Assembly: GCA_903867305.1 (NCBI GenBank)
Contig: CAIPQU010000007.1
Coordinates: forward strand, 1 to 55,646
Length of the DNA stretch: 55,646 nucleotides
Direction: 5' to 3'
From: an uncultured beta proteobacterium
GTDB lineage: Bacteria; Pseudomonadota; Gammaproteobacteria; Burkholderiales; Burkholderiaceae
Position 1 is the stretch's first letter, and the number at the start of each line of letters is the position of its first letter. The position numbers and the translations under genes are program-made. The notes under the pieces are model-generated. The model had not been told where the DNA came from and made no database searches. It worked only from the letters and a program-made list of their open reading frames with translations. Positions 48,841 to 55,646 of the stretch are shown here, one piece after another.

Positions 48841-49504
48841 TCTAGTTCTCAATCACATTCAGGTGATTAATAATGATCGTCATATTCTTGATATTACGAA
48901 TCAGAATATACAGTGTCACTCGATCACCGGTGTGATTGGTTCCAATGGTTCTGGAAAAACCACCTTATTAAAGGTCATCGCAGGTCTCATTCAAGATCAG
49001 CAATTTAATATGTCAATTCCTTATGATGATGTTGTCATGGTTTTGCATCAAACTCCCATGATCAAAATGTCGGTCTATCACCACTTACAATTATTAAAAG
49101 ATGTCTACCCTGATTTAAAGAATGATCAAATCAATCAAGTCATTGAGGAATTTCATTTAAATCATCTCAGAGATCAGCCTGCCACAAAACTATCTGCGGG
49201 TGAAAAACAACGACTAGCTCTTGCAAGAGCTCATCTGATGGGTGCAAAACTTTGGCTGCTCGATGAACCAACGGCAAGCCTTGACCCCGCCTCAACTCAG
49301 TTCATTGAGTCTAAAATTTTAGAATTAACAAAACAAGGGATTCATTTTATGATTGCTTCCCATGACTTAGCGCAAGTCAAACGACTTTGTGATCATGTCG
49401 TTTATATCGATCAAGGAAAAATTCAGGAACATCGTCCTACCCATCTTTTTTTCCAAAATCCTCAAACTCAAGCAGCTCAAGAGTTTATCAAATTTAATCT
49501 TTGA
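48833..49504 (+). CDS. tupC: Tungstate-type ABC transporter ATP-binding protein
   Basis: 223 residues. Walker A GVIGSNGSGKTT (about residues 33-44), signature LSAGEKQRLALARA (about 121-134), Walker B LWLLDEPTASLD (about 141-152) and the switch His in IASHDLAQ. There is no C-terminal TOBE domain, unlike ModC. It energises TupB. It ends 6 bp before the convergent exporter gene. Confidence 0.92.
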   Translation: MANLVLNHIQVINNDRHILDITNQNIQCHSITGVIGSNGSGKTTLLKVIAGLIQDQQFNMSIPYDDVVMVLHQTPMIKMSVYHHLQLLKDVYPDLKNDQINQVIEEFHLNHLRDQPATKLSAGEKQRLALARAHLMGAKLWLLDEPTASLDPASTQFIESKILELTKQGIHFMIASHDLAQVKRLCDHVVYIDQGKIQEHRPTHLFFQNPQTQAAQEFIKFNL

Positions 49505-49510
49505 GAAAAA

Positions 49511-50410
49511 TTAAAGATTCAAAACCACTTTCTTTTTCAAAGGAAGTAAACCAACTGCAAGCGCAGTACCCAACAAAATAATGACGCCACCTATAAATAT
49601 TTGCCAAGTTAGCTTTTCATCGAGGAAGATATCGCCCCACAAGATACTAAATACAGGAACTAAGAATGTGACGGTAATGGCAACTGTCGGACCAGCCTCT
49701 TCAATTAATCGATAAAACAAAACATAGGCTATCGATGTGGATCCAATACCTAATCCCAGAATACCTAACCAAACTAATGGCGGCAAAGGCTCTGTAGGCA
49801 TATGCATTAAGGCAGGTATCGCCAGCATGAGCGAACCAATAACCATGCTAGAAAATGCCATACTAATCGGTTGTATACCCTGCCCATAAAGCTTAATATA
49901 GTTCGTCGCTATACCGTATGAGAAAGTCACGCCTAGACTTGCCAATATTGGTAAGCCTAGGCCACCCACTGAAAAGTGAGCTTTCCCCCACATCAAAAAT
50001 ACGATGCCTGAAAAACCTAAAAATAAGCCAATGATTCGACTAAGACTTAAACGGTCTTTTAACCAAATAGCACCAATAACTGCAGTCCATATGGGTGATG
50101 TTGAGTTCAAAATAGACCCCATGCCAGCATTCAAATATTGCATCGCATAGGTAAACAAGGCAAATGGTATGACTGAGTTTAAACTTGCGATCAAAGTAAT
50201 CCGAGGAAGGTCCTTCTTTAAAGGAATGATGTTGCTATGCCAACTTTTTTTAAAGATCGCAAAAATACCAATGCCTAGTGCTCCAATAACTAATCGCGAT
50301 TCTGCCATGACGATGGGCTCTACATAACCCACTGTTAAACGGATGAAAACGTAGGACATCCCCCAAAGTGCGCTAAGCAATACAAAGTCAATAATGTTTT
50401 TTAATTTCAC
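49511..50410 (-). CDS. DMT superfamily transporter (EamA domain)
   Basis: 299 residues from GTG at 50410. The longer frame to 50443 would begin inside a terminator hairpin, so the GTG is preferred. Ten membrane helices, two EamA repeats (about 5-140 and 155-290), with SALWGMSYVFIRLTVGYVEP at the start and FALFTYAMQYLNAGMGSILN. Probably exports amino acids or other metabolites; the substrate cannot be told. The C-terminus is lysine-rich. Confidence 0.88.
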   Translation of the reverse strand: MKLKNIIDFVLLSALWGMSYVFIRLTVGYVEPIVMAESRLVIGALGIGIFAIFKKSWHSNIIPLKKDLPRITLIASLNSVIPFALFTYAMQYLNAGMGSILNSTSPIWTAVIGAIWLKDRLSLSRIIGLFLGFSGIVFLMWGKAHFSVGGLGLPILASLGVTFSYGIATNYIKLYGQGIQPISMAFSSMVIGSLMLAIPALMHMPTEPLPPLVWLGILGLGIGSTSIAYVLFYRLIEEAGPTVAITVTFLVPVFSILWGDIFLDEKLTWQIFIGGVIILLGTALAVGLLPLKKKVVLNL

Positions 50411-50425
50411 ACATCGATTATCCAA

Positions 50426-50454
50426 TAAAAAACGCGGCATCAACCGCGTTTTTT
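50426..50454 (-). terminator. Rho-independent terminator, likely bidirectional
   Basis: AAAAAACGCGG / CCGCGTTTTTT with a 6-nt loop (CATCAA), 22 nt beyond the DUF3501 stop. T runs flank both sides, so it would stop transcription from either direction. It separates the rubrerythrin operon from the exporter gene. Confidence 0.88.
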
Positions 50455-50476
50455 ATTTATTTATGATATTTAAAGT

Positions 50477-51061
50477 TCATGACAAGTCTGTCAGTAGGGA
50501 TGCTAAAGTTTCCTCTGGAAGCGTCTCTACATGCATTGGATATTCAAGGTGATCACAACCCACCATCATTTGCGCTCCTGCTTGTAGCGCTTTTTTCATA
50601 TCAAGCGTGAGCTCATATCGTAAAAAGTGAACGGCAGATGTCTTATGTTCAGTGGATCTACTTAAATCTTCATCAGCGATGGCATAAACACGCGCTTGGC
50701 CCTCGACTTGGATAAACATTTGATGCTCAACATTCACTAATTTCGCTAAAGCAACCCGACGATCTGCTTCGTTCGGATATTCCAACATCATCGTTGCTTT
50801 AAAATTTGATCCGTCCGGTATCAATGGGTTATATGCATCTAATTCGTCTTGCATACCCTCTTCTGTAAATACTTTCTCAACACGTAGCATCTCTTGTATT
50901 TGATACTTCATGAGAAATTCATTTTCAAAGATGAGGTTTAAATGCTCACCAAGAGCAACTGTACGTAACTTACGCAAGGCTATCGCTTGCTCTCTGATTT
51001 GCGGACGCGCCTTATGATAAGCCTCTAAGGTCATCAATTGATCACGAGTAATTTTGGGCAT
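50477..51061 (-). CDS. DUF3501 family protein
   Basis: 194 residues from Met at 51061 (MPKITRDQLMTLEAYHKARP), the family-type start; an ATG at 51076 adds five residues. Conserved stretches include RTVALGEHLNLIFENE, YQIQEMLRVEKVF and ELTLDMKKALQAGAQMMVGCDH. The family has no established function but is repeatedly found with the Fe-S protein and rubrerythrin that lie upstream here. No cofactor motif is obvious. It is the last gene of that unit. Confidence 0.88.
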   Translation of the reverse strand: MPKITRDQLMTLEAYHKARPQIREQAIALRKLRTVALGEHLNLIFENEFLMKYQIQEMLRVEKVFTEEGMQDELDAYNPLIPDGSNFKATMMLEYPNEADRRVALAKLVNVEHQMFIQVEGQARVYAIADEDLSRSTEHKTSAVHFLRYELTLDMKKALQAGAQMMVGCDHLEYPMHVETLPEETLASLLTDLS

Positions 51062-51089
51062 GTTAATTTCTTTCATAAGTCTTTCAAAT

Positions 51090-52430
51090 TTAATTTTTTA
51101 TTCCATAAGCAATGGCAACTAGTGACAAAGGATGTTCCATTTGTGCAGACTTTAAACCCGCCTCTTCCATCCCTTGTTCAATGTGATGACCCGCTAATTG
51201 ACAATCAGAACTGATATAGTCTGGCTCATTATTGGCCATACTCTTAAATACTGGCTTGCCAATCTTCATGGACATGGCATGAAACTCTTTTTTGACTCCC
51301 CATGTTCCCGAATGTCCCGAACATCTTTCCACTACGTTGACTTCCGTATTAGGAATCATTTGTAAGGTTTCAGCAGTCTTTTTACCGACGTTTTGCACCC
51401 TTGAATGACAAGGTACGTGATAACTAACCTTCCCCAAGGACTTCGGAAATTCAGTTTTTAGCAAACCATCTTTTTTACGACTAATGAAATATTCAAATGG
51501 GTCCCACATCGCTTCTTTGACGAGTTGCACGTCAGCATCATCGGGAAACATGAGCGGCAACTCTTGTTTAAACATTAAAGTACAGGAAGGAATCGGTGTC
51601 ACAATCGCATAGCCCTCTCTAGCCAATTTCACAAGTTGTGGAATATTGATATTCTTGAGATTTTCAACCTCATCTAAATTACCTAACTCGAGTTTTGGCA
51701 TACCGCAACAAGCTTCTTTATCAACAACTTGATAAGGAATTTCATTATGATTCAGAATATTTAATAAGTCTTGCCCAATACCTGGCTCGTTATAGTTGAC
51801 AAAGCAAGTGGCATAGACAGCAACTTTACCTGGGGTCTTCTCTCCGTTTTTGATTTCCCATTGATTCGATACTTTGGCAAGTTGCTTAAATTTTTTCGGC
51901 GCAAAATCTGGCAGCCAAGCATTTTTATCAACCCCTAAAGTGGACTCCATGACACTTCTCGCAAGACTATTGTGATTCACCGCATTCACAACTTGAGTCA
52001 CCACTGGTATACCAGCAAACATCCCAATTTTATCGGTGGAAGAAAGTAAGTTGTCACGGAAATTATCTTCGCCTTTTTTGTGCTTAATAGCTTTAGCGCG
52101 AAGCATCAAATGCGGAAAATCCAAATTCCAAGGATGAGGCGGCGTATACGGACATTTAGTCATGTAACACAAATCACATAAATAACATTGATCCACAACG
52201 CTGCCATAGTCTGACTTACTGACGCCATGAACTTCACCATCTTCGGTGGCATCAATCAAATCAAATAAGGTAGGGAAAGAACCACACAAACTCACACAAC
52301 GGCGACAGCCGTGACAAATATCAAAAACGCGTTCAAGTTCAACGTTTAAACTTTCCTCACTATAGAACTCTGGATTTTTCCAATCTAGAGGATGTCTGGT
52401 TGGTGCCTCTAAGTTGCCTTCTCGACTCAT
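51090..52430 (-). CDS. Heterodisulfide-reductase-related Fe-S protein (GlpC/HdrD-like)
   Basis: 446 residues, soluble. Two 4Fe-4S motifs near the N-terminus: CHGCRRCVSLC (about 38-48) and CYLCDLCYMTKCPY (about 82-95). The C-terminal half has two cysteine-rich CCG-type regions: CFVNYNEPG...ACCGMPKLELG (about 210-253) and CHSRVQNVG...RCSGHSGTWG, where the second CCG reads CSG. This is the architecture of GlpC and HdrD subunits that pass electrons or handle disulfides. It has no flavin partner gene here. Genes for rubrerythrin and DUF3501 flank it. Confidence 0.9.
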   Translation of the reverse strand: MSREGNLEAPTRHPLDWKNPEFYSEESLNVELERVFDICHGCRRCVSLCGSFPTLFDLIDATEDGEVHGVSKSDYGSVVDQCYLCDLCYMTKCPYTPPHPWNLDFPHLMLRAKAIKHKKGEDNFRDNLLSSTDKIGMFAGIPVVTQVVNAVNHNSLARSVMESTLGVDKNAWLPDFAPKKFKQLAKVSNQWEIKNGEKTPGKVAVYATCFVNYNEPGIGQDLLNILNHNEIPYQVVDKEACCGMPKLELGNLDEVENLKNINIPQLVKLAREGYAIVTPIPSCTLMFKQELPLMFPDDADVQLVKEAMWDPFEYFISRKKDGLLKTEFPKSLGKVSYHVPCHSRVQNVGKKTAETLQMIPNTEVNVVERCSGHSGTWGVKKEFHAMSMKIGKPVFKSMANNEPDYISSDCQLAGHHIEQGMEEAGLKSAQMEHPLSLVAIAYGIKN

Positions 52431-52521
52431 GTTGATTCCTTTAATTGTTTCGTACTCTGTAAATAAGACTCTTTAGAAGATTCCCGATTTTCACAGGAAT
52501 CTTAAAAAAATCCTAAACGAA

Positions 52522-52944
52522 TTAGTCTACATATGCGTCTAAAGCTTTTTGATAACGATTTGCGTGTGAACGCTCTGCTTTGGCTAATGTTTCAAACCAG
52601 TCAGCAATCTCATCAAAACCTTCTTCACGTGCAGTCTTCGCCATTCCTGGATACATATCGGTGTACTCATGAGTTTCACCTGCGACAGCCGAAGCTAAAC
52701 AATCTTTAGAGGATTTGATTGGCATTCCAGTTGCTGGGTCACCAGACATTTCTAAAAACTCTAAGTGTCCGTGTGCATGACCAGTTTCGCCTTCAGCAGT
52801 TGAACGAAATAATGAAGCAACATCATTTTGTCCTTCTACGTCTGCTTTGTTCGCGAAATATAAATAACGACGATTGGCTTGTGATTCGCCAGCGAAGGCA
52901 TCTTTCAAGCACTGTTCTGTTTTAGTACCTTTTAAAGTGGGCAT
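52522..52944 (-). CDS. Rubrerythrin (diiron domain only)
   Basis: 140 residues. The diiron ligands are in [16 protein letters not shown] (about 16-31), [17 protein letters not shown] (E-x-x-H, about 48-64), [11 protein letters not shown] (about 89-99) and [16 protein letters not shown]. It lacks the C-terminal rubredoxin domain of classical rubrerythrin, so an external electron donor is needed, possibly the neighbouring Fe-S protein. It reduces hydrogen peroxide. A strong AAAGGAG site precedes the ATG, suggesting high expression. Confidence 0.92.
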   Translation of the reverse strand: MPTLKGTKTEQCLKDAFAGESQANRRYLYFANKADVEGQNDVASLFRSTAEGETGHAHGHLEFLEMSGDPATGMPIKSSKDCLASAVAGETHEYTDMYPGMAKTAREEGFDEIADWFETLAKAERSHANRYQKALDAYVD

Positions 52945-53151
52945 AAATTACTCCTTTTTAGTTGAAAAAACACTTGTATCGCTTCCCTACATGATTCGAA
53001 GCAGCGATAGTGGAAGTGTATGAGTAAAACCCAAAATAGGAAAATTGTATTTATTAAATAAATCGATAGTATTTAACTATGTATCAATATGCCTGTAATA
53101 ATGGAATTTTTACTTCAACAGCCTATCTGGTAGAAGCAATACAATCACTTT

Positions 53152-55646
53152 ATGACTAGAACAGAAAATTCAATCACTTTTTATCGCGACCAATATCGCC
53201 CGCCGAATTTCTCATTTTCCTCTGTCGAGCTAAATTTCGCCCTAAACCCGATTAAAACCATTGTTGGCTCGAAAATTCAGCTTCAACGATTGTCGGCAGG
53301 CTCTTTGGTGCTTCATGGAGAGGATTTAGAGCTCCTTTCAGTAAATTTGGATGGCTCTGCCTTTAAAGAGTTTGAAGTTTCCTCTCAATCCCTGATCTTA
53401 CATAATTTGCCAGACTCCGGCCTTTTAGAGATTGTTTGCGCCAATCATCCCGATCAGAATACGAGTTTGATGGGTTTATATGTCTCAGGAGGTAATTTTT
53501 TTACCCAATGTGAGGCTGAAGGCTTTAGAAAAATCACCTATTTTCTGGATCAACCAGATGTACTGACTAAATATAAGGTCAGACTGACTGCCAATAAAGA
53601 ACAGTATCCCGTTCTTTTATCCAATGGTAACTTAGTCGAGCAAAATGATCTTGCCAATGGGATGCATACAGCTCTTTGGCAAGACCCTTTTTATAAACCT
53701 TGCTATTTATTCGCGATCGTCGCCGGAAAGCTCAGCGCTATCGAGCGAGAGATTACGACCCAGTCTGGAGTAAAAAAACTGTTGCAAGTTTGGGTGCGAG
53801 AAAAAGATTTGTCGAAAACTGAACATGCCATGCAGTCTCTGATCAAAGCTATTGAATGGGATGAAAAACGCTTTGGTCTAGAACTAGACCTAGAGCGCTT
53901 TATGATTGTTGCAGTAGGTGATTTCAATATGGGTGCCATGGAGAACAAGGGGCTCAATATATTTAATACAAAATATGTTCTCGCCGATGAGCAAAGTGCT
54001 ACAGATACTGACTTCGCTAATATCGAAAGTGTTGTTGGACATGAATACTTCCATAACTGGACAGGAAACCGTGTCACTTGCCGTGATTGGTTCCAATTGT
54101 CTTTAAAAGAAGGCCTAACGGTCTTCCGAGATCAAGAATTTTCTGCTGACCTCATGGGCTCGGCGTCCGGTCGGGCGGTCAAACGAATCGAGGATGTTCG
54201 CTTACTTCGACAAGTTCAGTTCCCAGAAGATGCTGGTCCAATGGCTCACCCAATTCGGCCCAATAGTTACCAAGAAATTAACAATTTTTATACCGTAACG
54301 ATTTATGAAAAAGGTGCAGAAATTATCCGTATGCAACATACCTTGCTCGGTGAACAAGGCTTCAGAAAAGGTATGGATTTATATTTCCATCGCCATGATG
54401 GTCAGGCAGTAACGTGCGATGATTTTATTGCAGCCATGTCGGATGCTAATGGTCTATCTCTAGAGCAGTTTAAACACTGGTATAGCTATGCTGGTACGCC
54501 TCATGTGACCGTTGAAGAAAAATTCGATACCACAAATCAGCAGTACTCCATCACCCTGTCACAATCTTGTCCAGCAACCCCAGGACAAGAAACAAAACCC
54601 TTGTTTCATATCCCGTTAAAAACAAAACTCTTGACGGATAAGACCCCAAGCGATGAATTTTTGATCGAATTAAAAGAAAAATCACAAACCTTTTCGTTTA
54701 ATGATCTTCCGTCAAAACCAACGCTTTCTATCAATCGAGATTTTTCTGCTCCGATTATTTTGCAATTTGAGCAGAGTTTATCTGATCTCTATTTTTTATA
54801 TGCCAGCGACGATAACCCTTTCAACCAATGGGAAGCAGGTCAAAAAATAGCGATAAGATCAATTTTGAATCATGAGGCTCCGACTACAGAACTGATTCAG
54901 ATTTGGCAACAGCTCTTATTAAACCCTCAGTTAGATCCAGCGTTTAAAGAATTAATTTTTACCCTGCCAGCTGAAACCTATCTCCATGAACAAGTTAACG
55001 AAGTCAATCCTCAGGAAATTCATCAGTCAAGGAAAGTTTTCCGGCAATCCATGGCCTCCTCGTTGAGTGATACTTGGCAACAGATATACGATCAACACCA
55101 AACCCTAGAAAAGTACTCCCCAAGTCCGGAACAGGCCGGAAAAAGAGCGCTTAAAAATTTAGCGCTTCAAATGATCATCGAATCCCACCCTTCAGAAGGG
55201 GCTGACCTTGCTTTGCGTCAATTTAATGCGAGCAATAATATGACTGATCGATTAGCAGCTTTGGTAGCTTTAGTACAAAATTCTGCCCCACAAGCAAGTG
55301 ATTGTCTATCCATGTATTACAAGCACTATGAAGCTGATGACTTGGCTATCGATAAATGGTTCGCGATTCAAGCATCCCAGCAACCCAATCCAAAAATCAA
55401 TTTAATCGACCAAGTAAAATCATTACAATCTCATCCGGCATTTCATTTGCGTAACCCCAATCGTGTGCGAAGTTTAATCCATGCTTTTTGCATGAATAAC
55501 CCCGCAGGCTTCCATGATGTCTCAGGGAAGGGTTATCAATTTTGGTCAGAAAGTCTGCTTGAGCTCGATAAAATTAACCCACAAGTTGCGGCAAGACTGG
55601 CACGCGCAGTTGATCACTGGAAGAGATTTAGTGCTCCCTACAAAGA
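53152..55646 (+). CDS. pepN: Aminopeptidase N, C-terminus outside window
   Basis: 831 codons and a partial one are present; about 35-40 residues of a usual ~870 are missing beyond the window edge. M1 family: exopeptidase motif MGAMENKGLN (about 260-269), zinc site HEYFHNWTGNR (HExxH, about 296-306) followed 18 residues later by the third ligand in LKEGLTVFRDQEF. C-terminal helical domains follow. It removes N-terminal residues from peptides in the cytosol. The ATG has no strong ribosome site. The frame was read through to the edge without an interruption. Confidence 0.94.
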   Translation, partial: MTRTENSITFYRDQYRPPNFSFSSVELNFALNPIKTIVGSKIQLQRLSAGSLVLHGEDLELLSVNLDGSAFKEFEVSSQSLILHNLPDSGLLEIVCANHPDQNTSLMGLYVSGGNFFTQCEAEGFRKITYFLDQPDVLTKYKVRLTANKEQYPVLLSNGNLVEQNDLANGMHTALWQDPFYKPCYLFAIVAGKLSAIEREITTQSGVKKLLQVWVREKDLSKTEHAMQSLIKAIEWDEKRFGLELDLERFMIVAVGDFNMGAMENKGLNIFNTKYVLADEQSATDTDFANIESVVGHEYFHNWTGNRVTCRDWFQLSLKEGLTVFRDQEFSADLMGSASGRAVKRIEDVRLLRQVQFPEDAGPMAHPIRPNSYQEINNFYTVTIYEKGAEIIRMQHTLLGEQGFRKGMDLYFHRHDGQAVTCDDFIAAMSDANGLSLEQFKHWYSYAGTPHVTVEEKFDTTNQQYSITLSQSCPATPGQETKPLFHIPLKTKLLTDKTPSDEFLIELKEKSQTFSFNDLPSKPTLSINRDFSAPIILQFEQSLSDLYFLYASDDNPFNQWEAGQKIAIRSILNHEAPTTELIQIWQQLLLNPQLDPAFKELIFTLPAETYLHEQVNEVNPQEIHQSRKVFRQSMASSLSDTWQQIYDQHQTLEKYSPSPEQAGKRALKNLALQMIIESHPSEGADLALRQFNASNNMTDRLAALVALVQNSAPQASDCLSMYYKHYEADDLAIDKWFAIQASQQPNPKINLIDQVKSLQSHPAFHLRNPNRVRSLIHAFCMNNPAGFHDVSGKGYQFWSESLLELDKINPQVAARLARAVDHWKRFSAPYK

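Noticed and set aside
53079..53159. 26-residue frame ending across the pepN start codon
   Set aside because: It has no ribosome site and no biased composition; the overlap with the pepN ATG could be chance. Conservation would be needed to call it a regulatory upstream ORF.

Overview
The window looks like chromosomal DNA of a low-GC, gene-dense betaproteobacterium, most likely Polynucleobacter or a close Burkholderiaceae relative. This is inferred from gene order (rpsO-pnp-tpiA-secG-tRNA-Leu-nuoA..N; ilvB-ilvH-ilvC-psd-pssA-leuA; sigma factor-DUF3619-DUF3106-RDD), protein character and tight packing. No database search was possible.

Layout. 1-894 is the end of an IS3-family insertion sequence (orfA plus the -1 frameshifted orfB, cut by the window edge). 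It is followed by an isolated Nif11-type peptide gene that resembles a RiPP precursor (981-1232) with its own terminator. From 1314 to 17083, on the minus strand, lies a complete 14-gene respiratory complex I operon, nuoA to nuoN. A NUDIX hydrolase translationally coupled to nuoN and a DUF1178 gene end it. A two-gene cassette (polysaccharide-deacetylase-like protein plus a Bug-type binding protein, 17251-19163) separates nuo from tRNA-Leu(GAG), secG, tpiA, pnp and rpsO. 23531-30156 carries branched-chain amino acid synthesis (ilvB, ilvH, ilvC, leuA) interleaved with phosphatidylethanolamine synthesis (psd, pssA). leuA is preceded by a complete attenuator: promoter, leucine-rich leader peptide, antiterminator and terminator.

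On the plus strand, 30362-32527 is a sigma factor gene followed by three membrane or exported proteins. 32531-37706 (minus) holds a large FtsX-type permease, an SDR oxidoreductase and an ABC-F ATPase. 37790-43008 is a mosaic of single-gene functions: RluF-like pseudouridine synthase, TrhO, a small monooxygenase-fold protein, gamma carbonic anhydrase, CrcB, a RutE-like nitroreductase, a LOG-family protein and a YhiN-like flavoprotein. ilvD follows at 43147. 45065-49504 (plus) is a metallophosphatase, a Ser/Thr kinase-universal stress protein fusion and a tungstate-type ABC transporter (tupABC). 49511-52944 (minus) holds a DMT exporter, then DUF3501, an Fe-S protein and rubrerythrin. The window ends inside pepN.

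The most interesting items are the leuA attenuator, whose leader peptide may be translated from a leaderless transcript; the orphan Nif11-type peptide next to an IS; the phosphatase/kinase-Usp pair beside the tungstate transporter; and the sigma factor operon with uncharacterised membrane partners. No gene-free stretch exceeds about 300 bases, and no CRISPR array or rRNA was seen.
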